DNA of 64,000 nt from Burkholderiaceae bacterium (GCA_026125795.1 JAHCKM010000002.1:992001-1056000), one strand, 5' to 3'; positions 34,588 to 44,127 are shown, counted from the first letter of the stretch. Program-made: numbers and translations. The notes: generated from the sequence alone by a model not told the origin.

Positions 34588-35556
34588 TCACTTGCCCATC
34601 ATCTTCTTCAGATCGGCGGTGAAGGCATCGACGTTGCCCTTCTCGATCACCTTGCCCGGCACGATGATGATGCCGTCCTTCGGCACGCCGGCCTTCTTGC
34701 CCTCGAGGTAGCCGGCCATCAGCTTCATGCCTTTGTAGCCCCACTCGAACGGCTGCTGCACCACGGTGCCGACGATGCTGCCTTCCTTCACGCCGCCCAG
34801 CGTGATCGGGTCTTCGTCGAAGCCGATGACCTTGATCTTGCCAAGCTTGCCGGTCTCCTTGAGCACCTCGTAGATGCGCGGCGTGTTGTACGAATAGAAG
34901 CCCACCAGGCACGCCACGTCGGGGTTGGCGGCCAGCGCATCTTCCACGTTGCGCTTGGCGCGACCCTGGTCGATCTCGTCGCCGCGCACGTCGGTGAGCT
35001 GCACCTTGGAGCCCTTGATCACTTCGCGCACGCCCTCGATGCGCTCGCGTGCGTTGTCGGCGCCCGGCAGCCCGACGAAGCCGATGCACTTGCCGCCTTG
35101 CGGCAGCGCCTTGAGCATCAGCTTGCCGGCATCCTTGCCGAGCTCGACATTCGACGAGCCGATGTAGGCCACGCGCTTGGACTTGGGCGCGTCGGAGTCG
35201 GTGGTGAACAGCAGCGTCTGGCCGGCCACCTTGTTCAGCCCGTCGGTCTGGTTCTTGGGATCGACCGACGACACCATGATGCCGGCCACGCCGGCGGCCA
35301 CCAGGTCTTCCATCACACGCTGCTGCACGGCGGCGGCGGCCTGCTCGGGGTACTTGAACTGCAGGTTGTAGTTCGGCAGCTCGCCTTGAGCCTTCTTGAC
35401 TCCGGCCTCGGCGATCTTCCAGAAGTCCGATGCGCCGTTGACCACGAAGGCCAGCGTCTTCTTCTGCGCGAAGGCGGCGGAAGAACAGCCCAGCGTCGTC
35501 ACCAGCGCTGCGATCATCGTCCTGCGCATCAGCCGCGCGTTGCGAACGGTCTTCAT
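34588..35556 (-). CDS. Periplasmic sugar-binding protein (RbsB/XylF-like)
   Basis: A 322-residue periplasmic binding protein of the pentose/hexose class. A signal peptide covers about residues 1-30 (cleavage after AAFA). The mature part opens with KKTLAFVVNGASDFW, and VDPKNQTDGLNKV and VGFYSYNTPRIYEVL are in the expected ligand-cleft positions. It belongs with the ATPase and permease downstream and sits directly after xylA, so xylose or a related pentose is the likely ligand. Hairpins after the stop may raise its expression over the transporter genes. Confidence 0.92.
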   Translation of the reverse strand: MKTVRNARLMRRTMIAALVTTLGCSSAAFAQKKTLAFVVNGASDFWKIAEAGVKKAQGELPNYNLQFKYPEQAAAAVQQRVMEDLVAAGVAGIMVSSVDPKNQTDGLNKVAGQTLLFTTDSDAPKSKRVAYIGSSNVELGKDAGKLMLKALPQGGKCIGFVGLPGADNARERIEGVREVIKGSKVQLTDVRGDEIDQGRAKRNVEDALAANPDVACLVGFYSYNTPRIYEVLKETGKLGKIKVIGFDEDPITLGGVKEGSIVGTVVQQPFEWGYKGMKLMAGYLEGKKAGVPKDGIIIVPGKVIEKGNVDAFTADLKKMMGK

Positions 35557-35604
35557 CTGTTGCTCTCCTCGTTGGGATTCGCAGGCGACCCGCCTGCAGG
35601 GGAC

Positions 35605-36954
35605 TCAGAAATAGCTGGCCACCAGATGCTCCAGGCGCTCCTGCCGCGCCGAGCGCGGCTGCGGCTCGTGGCCCTTGCCGGTGACCTCTTCGGCCAGCGT
35701 CTCCAGCGACAGCCGGCCGTCGAGCATGGCGCGGCCGCGTTCGGTCTCCCAGCCGGCATAGCGGTTGTCCACGTGGCGCTGCAGCGAGCCGTCGACGACC
35801 ATCTTCTCGGCCACCAGCAGGGCACGCGCGCACAGGTCCATGGCCGCGGCATGCGCCCACACCAGGTCATCGGGGTCGATCGACTGGCGGCGCAGCTTGG
35901 CGTCGAAGTTGAGGCCACCCATGCCGATGCCGCCGGCACGCAACACGTGGTACAGCGCCAGCGCCACCTGCGGCAGGTTGTGCGGGAACTGATCCGTGTC
36001 CCAGCCCAGCAGCTCGTCACCGCGGTTCATGTCGAGTGAGCCGAACACGCCGAGCGCGCAGGCCAGCGCGATCTCGTGCTCGAAGGTATGGCCGGCCAGC
36101 AGGGCATGGTTCTGCTCGATGTTGAGCTTGACCTCGCGCTCCAGGCCGTAGGTGCGCAGAAAGCCGTGCACGCTGGCGACGTCAAAGTCGTACTGGTGCT
36201 TGGTGGGCTCGGCCGGTTTCGGCTCGACCAGGATCTGCCCCTTGAAGCCGATCTTGTGCTTGTGCTCCACCACCATCGACAGGAAGCGCCCCATCTGTGT
36301 CAGCTCGCGCTTGAGATCCGTGTTGAGCAGCGTCTCGTAGCCCTCGCGGCCGCCCCACAGCACGTAGTTGGCGCCGCCCAACTGGTGAGTGACCTCGAGC
36401 GCGTTGCACACCTGAGCGGCGGCGTAGGCGAACACCTCGGGGTCGGGGTTGGTGGCGGCGCCGGCCATGTATCGGGGGTGCGAGAACAGATTGGCCGTGC
36501 CCCACAGCAGCCGGATGCCCGAGTCGGCCATCTGGCGCTGAAACAGATCGGCGATGCGGCGCACGTTGCCGTTGGACTCGGCCAGCGTGCGGCCCTCGGG
36601 CGCGATGTCGCGGTCGTGAAAGGTGAAGAAGGGCACGTCGAGCACGCGGAACAGCTCGAACGCCACCTCGGCCTTGTGGCGCGCCTGCTGCATCGGCTCG
36701 CCGCCCGCATGCCACGGGCGCCCGAATGTCGGGTCGCCGAACGGATCGGTGCCGTTGCCGACGAAGCTGTGCCAGTAGCACACCGCGAAGCGCAGCTGCT
36801 CCTCCATGCGTTTGCCCAGCACGACGCGGTCCTTGTCGTACCAGCGGTAGGCGAACGGCTCGTCGTCGCTGGCGACGAAGCCTTCGCCGCCGAAGCGCAG
36901 CGGCTGCTTGAAAGAGAAGTAAGGGGTGCGCGCCGTGGCGGTTGCGGTGTTCAT
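35605..36954 (-). CDS. xylA: Xylose isomerase
   Basis: A 449-residue class II xylose isomerase that converts D-xylose to D-xylulose with two divalent metals. [12 protein letters not shown] (about 100-112) carries the catalytic His and Asp. [15 protein letters not shown] (about 232) and [18 protein letters not shown] (about 307) carry the metal ligands. ATG 36954 gives the normal start; the long frame upstream crosses xylB. It lies 20 nt after xylB and before the binding-protein gene. Confidence 0.97.
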   Translation of the reverse strand: MNTATATARTPYFSFKQPLRFGGEGFVASDDEPFAYRWYDKDRVVLGKRMEEQLRFAVCYWHSFVGNGTDPFGDPTFGRPWHAGGEPMQQARHKAEVAFELFRVLDVPFFTFHDRDIAPEGRTLAESNGNVRRIADLFQRQMADSGIRLLWGTANLFSHPRYMAGAATNPDPEVFAYAAAQVCNALEVTHQLGGANYVLWGGREGYETLLNTDLKRELTQMGRFLSMVVEHKHKIGFKGQILVEPKPAEPTKHQYDFDVASVHGFLRTYGLEREVKLNIEQNHALLAGHTFEHEIALACALGVFGSLDMNRGDELLGWDTDQFPHNLPQVALALYHVLRAGGIGMGGLNFDAKLRRQSIDPDDLVWAHAAAMDLCARALLVAEKMVVDGSLQRHVDNRYAGWETERGRAMLDGRLSLETLAEEVTGKGHEPQPRSARQERLEHLVASYF

Positions 36955-36974
36955 GGTGTGGAGTCCTCTGGGGG

Positions 36975-38444
36975 TCATTCGGAGCGAGCCGCGGGCACCT
37001 GTTGCGCCAGCCGATACAGGCTGGCCCACCGGGCGTGCGCTTCGTCGTAGCGCCGCGCCACGGCGCCACGCGGCTCGAACACGCGGCCGGCGGCCGGCCG
37101 CGGGAAATGGGGCTCGCCGGTGAGCGCCGCCTGCGCCAGCCGTGCTGCACCCAGCGCCGGGCCATGCGTCGCGCCGTCCACGCGGCGCAGCGCCATGCCC
37201 AGCATGTTGGCCAGCAGGTCGCACCACAGGTCGGAGCGTGTGCCGCCGCCGATCAGGTCGGCCGCGGCCACGCGCGTGCCGGCCGCGGCCAGCGCATCGC
37301 GCGCGTCGCGAAACGCATGGGCCACGCCTTGCAGCACCGCCAGCGTCATGTCGGCGCGCGCGGTGGCGGCGCTGGCGTGCAGGAAGCCGCCGCGCACGCG
37401 CGCGTCGTTGTGCGGCGTGCGCTCGCCGCTCAGATACGGCAGGAACCAGCACGGCGCGGCGTCTTGCGCCTGCGGCGGCAGCTCGGCCAGCAACGCGCCC
37501 TCGTCGGTGCGTGCCACGGACGACCACCAGGCCAGCGACGCCGCCGCGCTCAGCAGCACGCCCATCTGGTGCCAGGTGTCCGGCACCGCGTGGCAGAACG
37601 CATGCACGCCGCGCTCGGGCGCGGCCGCATGGTGCGCGGTGGTGACCCACAACACGCCCGACGTGCCGAGCGACAGGAACGCATCGCCCGGCCGCACCGC
37701 GCCCAGCGCCACCGCGCCCGCGGCGTTGTCGCCCGCGCCGCCGGCGATCACCGGTGTGTGCTCGAAACCCCAGCGCTTGACCCATTCGGCGCGCAGTTCG
37801 CCGGCGCGCGACGTGCCCTCGACCAGGCGCGGCATCTGCGCCTCGCTGAGCCCGCAGGCGGCGAGCAAGGGCTTGGACCAGCGGCGCTGCGCCACGTCGA
37901 GCCACAGCGTGCCCGAGGCATCGGACATTTCCTCGATCGCCTCGCCGCTCAGACGCCAGCGCAGCCAGGCCTTGGGCAGCAGCACGCGCTGCAGCCGCGC
38001 GAAAAGCGCCGGCTCGTGCTCGCGCACCCACAACACCTTGGGCGCGGTGAAGCCCGGCATCGCGGGATTGCCGGCGATCCGGCGCAGATCAGGCACCGTG
38101 GCTTCGAGCTGGGTGCACTGCGCCGCGCTGCGGCCGTCGTCCCACAACAAACACGGACGCAACGCACGGCCGTTCGCATCGAGCAGCGTGGCACCGTGCA
38201 TCTGGCCGTCGAGACCGATGGCGCGCACGGCGCGCAGCTCCTTCGGGTGTTGGGCGGCGAGGGCGTCGAGGCAGGCGCAGGTGGCGGTCCACCACTGCTC
38301 GGGGTCTTGCTCCGACCATCCGGGCTGCGGCCGGCTCACCGTGAGTGGCGCTTGCGCGGTGCCGACCACGCGATCGCCATCCAGCAGCAGCGCCTTGACG
38401 GCGGACGTGCCGAGGTCGATGCCGAGCGTTGGGGCGGCGGTCAT
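36975..38444 (-). CDS. xylB: Xylulokinase
   Basis: A 489-residue FGGY-family kinase that phosphorylates D-xylulose to xylulose 5-phosphate, feeding the pentose phosphate pathway. The N-terminal [17 protein letters not shown] is the first phosphate motif. The substrate aspartate is in IGLDGQMHG (about 83). The C-terminal half has [19 protein letters not shown] at about 395. Length is normal for XylB. It is directly upstream of xylA. The long frame on the opposite strand is a shadow. Confidence 0.96.
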   Translation of the reverse strand: MTAAPTLGIDLGTSAVKALLLDGDRVVGTAQAPLTVSRPQPGWSEQDPEQWWTATCACLDALAAQHPKELRAVRAIGLDGQMHGATLLDANGRALRPCLLWDDGRSAAQCTQLEATVPDLRRIAGNPAMPGFTAPKVLWVREHEPALFARLQRVLLPKAWLRWRLSGEAIEEMSDASGTLWLDVAQRRWSKPLLAACGLSEAQMPRLVEGTSRAGELRAEWVKRWGFEHTPVIAGGAGDNAAGAVALGAVRPGDAFLSLGTSGVLWVTTAHHAAAPERGVHAFCHAVPDTWHQMGVLLSAAASLAWWSSVARTDEGALLAELPPQAQDAAPCWFLPYLSGERTPHNDARVRGGFLHASAATARADMTLAVLQGVAHAFRDARDALAAAGTRVAAADLIGGGTRSDLWCDLLANMLGMALRRVDGATHGPALGAARLAQAALTGEPHFPRPAAGRVFEPRGAVARRYDEAHARWASLYRLAQQVPAARSE

Positions 38445-38480
38445 GTGTCAGTTGCCACGCTGCACTTGCTGACTTCGGGC

Positions 38481-39020
38481 GGTGGAGCGAGCAAAGCCGC
38501 GGCCGGGTGTGCGGCGGCGCTCGGCTGCGGCAGCCCCTCGCTGCGCGAGGGGTGCCCTGCGCTGCTCGATCGCATGGCCCGCGTCGAAACTCGCGCCGCT
38601 CACTGCGTTCGCTATGCTCGAACAGTCGACGCGAGTCAGAGGTTGAAGCGCGCGCTGCGCGCGCGCGGCCATGCGCTCTGCGCTGCTCGGCGCCGCAGAT
38701 GTCGCTGCCGGCGCACACCCGCCCACGGCCTTGCCGATGCACCGAGGTATTTGTCGAGGAACACCACGAGCGTCTCTGCGCGGTGGGCGGTACCCGGGTT
38801 GGGCGACTTGTGGGGCGGCGAGGAGCGGACCAGCACAAGGGGAAGTCCGGCGCGCTTTGAGCGCCGGACCGGCGAGAAGCCATGAAGCAGCGGCGCGTTC
38901 AGCGCCGCTTGCGAGCGGCATCGCAGCCGCCCTTGTGATGGGAGCACCGCAGCGCAGTCGGCGCGCAGCGCCGACCGACCCAGTAGGAGCCCATCCCGGG
39001 TGCCGCCCGCCGCGCCGCGC
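38481..39020. repeat. 540-bp dispersed structured repeat, copy 1
   Basis: The whole 590-nt gap between xylB and the oxidoreductase gene is a copy of an element also present at 46864-47484. The two match nearly throughout (for example AAAGCCGCGGCCGGGTGTG and CGACCCAGTAGGAGCCC). Hairpins differ in sequence but still pair: GTCCGGCGC/GCGCCGGAC at 38845-38869, and AGCGGCGC-GTTCA-GCGCCGCT at 38889-38909. Further hairpins are CCCCTCG-CTG-CGAGGGG and GTCGGCGC-GCA-GCGCCGAC. The ORFs across it are not supported as genes. On the minus strand a frame reads TLVVFLDKYLG right after the structured part. Confidence 0.9.
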
Positions 39021-39034
39021 TGCTGCCCGCGCCT

Positions 39035-40036
39035 TCAAACCACCGCCTCCCACCGCTCGCTTGATTCCGACCGGAACAGCGCATCGATCACCCGCATCTG
39101 CACGATCGCGTCGTCGACGCCAAAGCTCGGCGCGGCTTCTCCGCGCACGAGGCGAGAGAACGCTTCGGCCTGCAGCCTGTACTGGTCGGCCTCAGGCAAC
39201 GTTTCCATCGTGATGCCGCTGCCATCCACCGCGCCTGTCGAGTCGACCGATATGCGCATTGCACCGCCGCGCGGCGCGTTGAACGGGATCTCGATCTCGA
39301 TGCGGCCCTCGGTGCCGACCACGTTGACGCGCTGGTAGCGGCAGCTCTGCGTCGAGACGGTGAAGCTCACTTGCCGTCCGGAGCCGAAGTCGAGCAGGGC
39401 GCTCGTCGTGCGGTCGGTGCCGAGCGAGGGGTCGCGGTCGATCAGGGCCATCGCGCGGCGCGGCTCGGCGTCGAACAGGTAGCGTCCGCTCAGGATTGCG
39501 TAGCAGCCGATGTCGTACAGGGCACCACCGCCGATCGCCGCCTGGTTGCGGATGTTGCCGGGGTCGTCGTTGAAGTACGAGAAGAACACCTGCACCGCGC
39601 GCGGCGTGCCGATGCGGCCCGAGCGGACGAGCTCGCGCACGCGCTGCCACTGCGGGTGGTGGCGCACCATGAAGGCTTCTTCGATGCGCACGTGGCGCGC
39701 GGCGGCGCGCAGCGGCTCGGCTTCGGCGGCGGTGAGCGCGATCGGCTTCTCGCACAGCACGTGCTTGCCCGCTGCGGCAGCCTGCAGCGTGAGCGGCACG
39801 TGCAGGTGGTTGGGCAGCGGGTTGTAGATCGCCTCGATCTCGGGATCCTGGATCAGCTCCTCGTAGGAGCCGTAGGCGCGTGGGATGCCATGCGCTTGCG
39901 CGGCGCCCTGCGCCGCCGAGATCGAGCGCGACGCGATGGCGCGCAGGTCAACCAGCGGGCTGCCCCGCATTGCCGGCAGCACGAGGTTCAGCCCGATCCT
40001 GGCCGTGCTCAGCACACCCCACACCACCGGTCTCAT
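39035..40036 (-). CDS. Gfo/Idh/MocA-family oxidoreductase
   Basis: A 333-residue NAD(P)-dependent sugar oxidoreductase. The N-terminal Rossmann fold begins RPVVWGVLSTARIG, and the family motif CEKPIALT lies at about 95-102. The YDIGCYAI segment (about 173) carries the catalytic-type residues. Homologues include D-xylose and glucose-fructose dehydrogenases. It is the first gene of the minus-strand pentose operon, with the operator palindrome 42 bp upstream, so it is probably induced with xylA and xylB. A good GGAGG ribosome site precedes the ATG. Confidence 0.85.
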   Translation of the reverse strand: MRPVVWGVLSTARIGLNLVLPAMRGSPLVDLRAIASRSISAAQGAAQAHGIPRAYGSYEELIQDPEIEAIYNPLPNHLHVPLTLQAAAAGKHVLCEKPIALTAAEAEPLRAAARHVRIEEAFMVRHHPQWQRVRELVRSGRIGTPRAVQVFFSYFNDDPGNIRNQAAIGGGALYDIGCYAILSGRYLFDAEPRRAMALIDRDPSLGTDRTTSALLDFGSGRQVSFTVSTQSCRYQRVNVVGTEGRIEIEIPFNAPRGGAMRISVDSTGAVDGSGITMETLPEADQYRLQAEAFSRLVRGEAAPSFGVDDAIVQMRVIDALFRSESSERWEAVV

Positions 40037-40077
40037 GTCGCCTCCGCGTCGAGGCGCGTATGCCTCAGGCCACATTC

Positions 40078-40093
40078 TGAGGTGCGCACCTCA
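40078..40093. promoter_or_regulatory. Palindromic operator, probable LacI-type regulator site
   Basis: TGAGGTGCGCACCTCA is a perfect 16-bp palindrome midway between the divergent oxidoreductase and regulator genes. A near copy (TGAGGGGCGTACCTCA, two mismatches) lies at 41196-41211 before the second binding-protein gene. A related inverted repeat with a wider centre (GAGGCGCGTATGCCTC) is at 40051-40066. LacI-family proteins typically bind such CG-centred palindromes. Confidence 0.8.
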
Positions 40094-40116
40094 TTTGGCA
40101 CAGTATGATATTCCCC

Positions 40117-41151
40117 ATGCCCGACGGAACGCGTGTCCAGCTCACCGACGTGGCGCAAGCCGCCGGCGTCAGCCTGGCCACTGTCGACCGCGTTCTGCAC
40201 GGCCGCGGCGGCGTGCGCGCGCGCACCGTGGCGCATGTGCAGGCGGTGGTCGAGCGGCTCGGCTACCGGCCCGACCCCGCCGCGGCACGGCTCGCGCGCA
40301 AGCGCCACACACGGGTGGTGTTCGTGCTGCCGTCGGGCACCAACACCTTCGTCGACATGCTGGAGCGGCAGGTGCGGTCGGTGGGGGCCTGGCTCGGCGA
40401 GCAACGCGCCACCGCGCTGGTGCAGCGCGCTGACGTGTTTTCGCCGGCGGCGCTGGCCCGCCAGCTCGGCGCGCTGCACGGACGCTGCGATGCAGCGGTG
40501 GTGATGGGCGCCGACCATCCGCTGGTGCGCGCCGCGATCGACGATCTGGTCGACAGCGGCATCGTCGTCGTCACGCTGGTTTCCGACGTGCCGGCGTCCA
40601 AGCGCAGCCGCTTCGTGGGCATCGACAACGTCGCGGCGGGGCGCACCGCCGCCTCGTTGCTGGGCCGCTTCGTCGGCGCGCGCGCCGGACGTGTGGGCGT
40701 GGTGATGGGCAGCCGCGGCCTGCGCGACCATGCCGAGCGGCTGTTCGGCTTTGAGCAGGTGATCACCGGCGAGTACCCGCAGCTGCAGCTGTTGCCGCCG
40801 CTGGAGGGCCACGACCTGTCCAAGCGCACCGAACCGCTGGTGAGCAAGCTGCTGCAGGCCGAGCCGGAGCTGGTGGGGCTGTACAGCATCGGTGCCGGCA
40901 ACCGTGGCATCCAGGCGGCGCTCGAGCGCAGCGGCCGCGCCGGCGACATCGTGTGGGTGTGCCATGAGCTCACACCGCATGCGCGCCAGGCCCTGGTCAA
41001 CGGCGTGGCCGCCGCGGTGATCAACCAGGACGCCGGCCATGAGGTGCGATCGGCCTGCCGCCTGGCGCTGGCGGCGCGCTCGGGCGAGCGCGTGCTGCCG
41101 GAGCAGGAGCGCATCCGCATCGACATCTTTCTGCGCGACAACCTGCCGTGA
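40117..41151 (+). CDS. LacI-family transcriptional regulator of the pentose locus
   Basis: A 344-residue LacI-type regulator. The N-terminal helix-turn-helix and hinge helix are clear (VQLTDVAQAAGVSLATVDRVLHGRGGVRARTVAHVQAVVERLGYRP, residues 7-52). A periplasmic-binding-protein-like effector domain follows, of the type 4 sugar class. The candidate operators in the two flanking promoter regions make it the likely repressor of both the xylAB operon and the second ABC transporter, and of itself. An ATG at 40105 is also possible. A TATGAT at 40104-40109 could be a -10 box, which would exclude that start. Confidence 0.9.
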   Translation: MPDGTRVQLTDVAQAAGVSLATVDRVLHGRGGVRARTVAHVQAVVERLGYRPDPAAARLARKRHTRVVFVLPSGTNTFVDMLERQVRSVGAWLGEQRATALVQRADVFSPAALARQLGALHGRCDAAVVMGADHPLVRAAIDDLVDSGIVVVTLVSDVPASKRSRFVGIDNVAAGRTAASLLGRFVGARAGRVGVVMGSRGLRDHAERLFGFEQVITGEYPQLQLLPPLEGHDLSKRTEPLVSKLLQAEPELVGLYSIGAGNRGIQAALERSGRAGDIVWVCHELTPHARQALVNGVAAAVINQDAGHEVRSACRLALAARSGERVLPEQERIRIDIFLRDNLP

Positions 41152-41195
41152 CAGACGGTGGAGCGGCGCCCCGAGGGAAAGCCCCAGGGTGCTTC

Positions 41196-41211
41196 TGAGG
41201 GGCGTACCTCA
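41196..41211. promoter_or_regulatory. Operator copy upstream of second sugar ABC transporter
   Basis: TGAGGGGCGTACCTCA matches the palindrome at 40078-40093 at 14 of 16 positions. It lies 42 bp before the ATG of the binding-protein gene, a position suited to repression at the promoter. Confidence 0.72.
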
Positions 41212-41253
41212 CAATGAGCCCTCGGTGCATGAGGCACACCCGAGGAGACACTG

Positions 41254-42243
41254 ATGAGCAAGATGCTGACGATGGCCGGCGCCGCGGTGATGGCGCTGGC
41301 GCTTGCCGGCCCGGCTATGGCGCAGAAGAAGACGCTCGCCGTGGTCGTGAAGGGTCTGGACAATCCGTTCTTCACCGTGCTGGGCGATGGCTGCGCCAAG
41401 TGGAACAAGGAGAACCCCAAGTCCGAGTACACCTGCCTGTACACCGGCCCGGCGTCCAGCGCCGACGAGGCCGGCGAGGTGCAGATCGTCGAAGACCTGA
41501 TCAACAAGGGCGCCGCGGCGATCGCGATCTCGCCGTCCAACGCGCCGGCGATGGCCAACATGCTGAAGGCCAAGAACCCCAAGATGCCGATCATGACGAT
41601 CGACGCCGACCTCACGGCGGCCGATCGTGCGCTGCGCAAGACCTACCTCGGCACCAACAACTACGACATGGGCGTGCTGATGGCCAAGCACCTGAAGCAG
41701 CACAAGCCCAAGGGCGGCACGGTGTGCCTGCAGCTGGGCAACGTGGCGGCCGACAACATCAACGCGCGCGCCGCGGGCTTTCGCGACACCATCGCCGGCA
41801 AGAAGGGCGTGAGCAAGCTCAACGGCGACGGCGGCTGGACCGAGGTCGCCGGTTGCCCGCTGTTCACCAACGACCAGATCGACCTCGCCAACCAGCAGAT
41901 GGCCGACGTGTTCACCAAGAACCCCAAGCTCGACGCGTTCATTCTGGTGGGCGGCTGGGCGCAGTTCGGTCCGCAGGCCTATGCGCAGGTGACCGATCAG
42001 GTGATGCCCAAGCTCAAGAGCAAGGAGCTGATCGTCATAGCCGGCGACACGCTGCCGCCGCAGCTGGCGGCGCTAAAGGCTGGGCGCAGCCATGCGCAGA
42101 TCGGCCAGCGGCCCTTCGAGATGGGCTATCGGGCGCCCACCGTGATGATCGACCTGATCAACGGCAAGAAGGTCGCCGATCCGCTGTACACCGGCCTGGA
42201 CGAGTGTGTCCCGACCAATCTCGACAAGTGTCCGGCGAAGTAA
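41254..42243 (+). CDS. Periplasmic sugar-binding protein, second transporter
   Basis: A 329-residue type 4 periplasmic binding protein. The signal peptide is residues 1-23 (cleaved after PAMA), and the mature protein starts QKKTLAVVVKGLDNPFFTVLGDGC. Two cysteine-containing segments (YTCLY, GCPLF) suggest a disulfide. It is related to FrcB/RbsB-type proteins. It has its own operator, a GAGGAG ribosome site, and a strong terminator-like hairpin after the stop. This fits high expression of the binding protein relative to the membrane parts. Confidence 0.92.
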   Translation: MSKMLTMAGAAVMALALAGPAMAQKKTLAVVVKGLDNPFFTVLGDGCAKWNKENPKSEYTCLYTGPASSADEAGEVQIVEDLINKGAAAIAISPSNAPAMANMLKAKNPKMPIMTIDADLTAADRALRKTYLGTNNYDMGVLMAKHLKQHKPKGGTVCLQLGNVAADNINARAAGFRDTIAGKKGVSKLNGDGGWTEVAGCPLFTNDQIDLANQQMADVFTKNPKLDAFILVGGWAQFGPQAYAQVTDQVMPKLKSKELIVIAGDTLPPQLAALKAGRSHAQIGQRPFEMGYRAPTVMIDLINGKKVADPLYTGLDECVPTNLDKCPAK

Positions 42244-42267
42244 GCTTGCTCGGGGAGTCGCGACACA

Positions 42268-42321
42268 GGACGCCCGAGGGCGTCCTTCTGAGCGCCAGGG
42301 CGCCCAACCGGCGCCCTTTTT
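42268..42321 (+). terminator. Two hairpins with T-run between binding-protein and ATPase genes
   Basis: The first hairpin is GGACGCCC-GA-GGGCGTCC (42268-42285). The second is GGGCGCC-CAACC-GGCGCCC followed by TTTTT (42298-42321), a textbook intrinsic terminator. The ATPase ATG is only 11 nt further on. Partial termination or mRNA protection here would give more binding protein than ATPase and permease. Confidence 0.88.
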
Positions 42322-42332
42322 GCGTGTAGGCC

Positions 42333-43073
42333 ATGGCAGTACTCGAGCTCAACGGCGTGTCCAAGCACTTTGGCGCCATCCAGGCGCTGACCGACGTGTC
42401 GCTCACGTTGCACGCCGGCGAGGTGGTGGGACTGATGGGCGACAACGGCGCCGGCAAGTCGACATTGGTCAAGATCATCGCCGGCAACTTTCCGCCCAGC
42501 GGCGGCACGATGAAGATCGGCGGGCGCGAGGTCGCGTTCCGCAAGCCGGCCGACGCGCGCACCGAGGGCATCGAGATCGTCTACCAGGACCTCGCGTTGT
42601 GCGACAACCTGACCGCGGCCGAGAACGTCTACCTCGGGCGCGAGCTGATGCGCCGCATCGGCCCGATCCGCGTGCTGGACTACCGCACCATGTTCCGGCG
42701 CGCCGGTGAGCTGTTTGCCGAGCTCAAGTCCGAGACGCGCCCGCGCGATCTGGTGCGCCGCATGTCCGGCGGCCAGCGCCAGGCGGTGGCGATCGCGCGC
42801 ACCCGGCTGTCCGACCCCAAGATCGTGCTGATGGACGAGCCCACCGCGGCCATCAGCGTGCGCCAGGTGGCCGAGGTGCTGAGCCTGATCCGGCGCCTGC
42901 GCGAGCACCAGATCGCCGTGGTGCTCATCAGCCACCGCATGCCCGACGTGTTCTCGGTGGCCGATCGTGTGGTCGTGATGCGCCGCGGCGAGAAGGTGGC
43001 CGACAAGCCGATTGCGCACACCTCTCCCGAGGAAGTGACCGGGCTGATCACCGGTGCGATCGCCGTCGCCTGA
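42333..43073 (+). CDS. Sugar ABC transporter ATPase, single domain (FrcA-like)
   Basis: A 246-residue ATPase with one nucleotide-binding domain. Walker A is GDNGAGKST (35-43), the Q-loop is in IVYQDLALC, the signature is RMSGGQRQAVAIAR and Walker B is IVLMDEPTA. The H-loop histidine is in LISHRMPD. Single-domain ATPases occur in fructose-type (FrcBCA) importers, unlike the fused RbsA type encoded on the other strand. It pairs with the permease 12 nt downstream. Confidence 0.93.
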   Translation: MAVLELNGVSKHFGAIQALTDVSLTLHAGEVVGLMGDNGAGKSTLVKIIAGNFPPSGGTMKIGGREVAFRKPADARTEGIEIVYQDLALCDNLTAAENVYLGRELMRRIGPIRVLDYRTMFRRAGELFAELKSETRPRDLVRRMSGGQRQAVAIARTRLSDPKIVLMDEPTAAISVRQVAEVLSLIRRLREHQIAVVLISHRMPDVFSVADRVVVMRRGEKVADKPIAHTSPEEVTGLITGAIAVA

Positions 43074-43085
43074 TTCGCGCCAACG

Positions 43086-44126
43086 ATGAAAGCGGCACCC
43101 ATGGACACGATGCTCGAACAATCGATCGCTCGGCAGGCGCATCGCAACTGGCTGGCCTGGCTGGTCAGCCAGCAGACGTTCTGGGTCTCGATGGCGGCGG
43201 TGGTGGCGTTCGTCGTGCTCACGCTGTCGAGCGACGTGTTCGCCACGCAGCAAAACCTGTTCAACGTGGCGCGCAACTTTGCCTTCGTGGCGATCATCGC
43301 GATCGGCATGACGGCGGTCATCATCACCGGCGGCATCGATCTTTCGGTGGGTGCGGTGCTGGTGCTGTCGGGCATGGTGATCGGCATGACGATGCATGCC
43401 GGCATGTCCATCTGGCTCGCGGTGCCGCTGGCACTCGGCGTGTCGCTGCTGGTGGGCGCGATCAACGGCGTGCTGATCGCCTATGTGGGCGTGCCGCCGT
43501 TCGTGGTGACGTTGGGCATGCTGTCGATCGCGCGCAGCATCGCGATGGTGCTGTCGGACAATCGCATGGTGTACGAGTTCGGGCCCGACCAGCCGGCGCT
43601 GCTGGCGCTGGGCGGCGGCTTCATCGAGCTGAGCCTGCCGTTCATGGACACCATCCGGCTGCCCAACCCGCTGATCTTCCTGCTCGTGATCCTCGTGATC
43701 ACCAGCCTGGTGTTCCGCTGGACGCGCTGGGGGCGCTACCTGTTCGCCATCGGCGGCAACGAGCGTGCCGCGCTGCTGACCGGCGTGCCGGTGAAGCTGA
43801 TGAAGGTCAGCGTCTACATGTTCTGCGCGCTGTGCGCCGGCATCACCGGCGTGCTCGAGGTCGGCTGGCTCGGCACCATCACCACCGGCCTGGGGCAGGG
43901 CATGGAGCTCACCGTGATCGCCGCTGCGGTGATCGGCGGAGCCAACCTCTCGGGCGGCATCGGCACCGCGTTCGGCGCCATGGTGGGCGCCGCGCTGATC
44001 GAGGTGATCCGCAACAGCCTCACGCTGCTGGGCATCAGCACGTTCTGGCAGGGCACCTTCGTGGGCAGCTTCATCATCGTGGCGGTGCTGTTCGACCGCC
44101 TGCGCACGCGCGGGGCCAATGATTGA
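43086..44126 (+). CDS. Sugar ABC transporter permease, second transporter
   Basis: A 346-residue permease of the RbsC/FrcC family with about ten helices. VIITGGIDLSVGAVLVLSGM, YVGVPPFVVTLGMLSIARS and RWGRYLFAIGGNERAALLTG match the conserved blocks. An ATG five codons in (43101) is an alternative start. It completes the binding protein, ATPase and permease set. The ligand is probably a sugar linked to pentose metabolism through the shared operator, but cannot be named. Confidence 0.92.
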   Translation: MKAAPMDTMLEQSIARQAHRNWLAWLVSQQTFWVSMAAVVAFVVLTLSSDVFATQQNLFNVARNFAFVAIIAIGMTAVIITGGIDLSVGAVLVLSGMVIGMTMHAGMSIWLAVPLALGVSLLVGAINGVLIAYVGVPPFVVTLGMLSIARSIAMVLSDNRMVYEFGPDQPALLALGGGFIELSLPFMDTIRLPNPLIFLLVILVITSLVFRWTRWGRYLFAIGGNERAALLTGVPVKLMKVSVYMFCALCAGITGVLEVGWLGTITTGLGQGMELTVIAAAVIGGANLSGGIGTAFGAMVGAALIEVIRNSLTLLGISTFWQGTFVGSFIIVAVLFDRLRTRGAND

Positions 44127-44127
44127 G

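Noticed and set aside
38429..38947. ORFs of 100-265 residues on both strands of the 540-bp repeat, and similar ones at 46.8-47.5 kb
   Set aside because: Their sequence is Arg/Ala/Ser-rich, no ribosome sites support them, and the two copies differ by frame-disrupting changes while hairpin pairing is kept.
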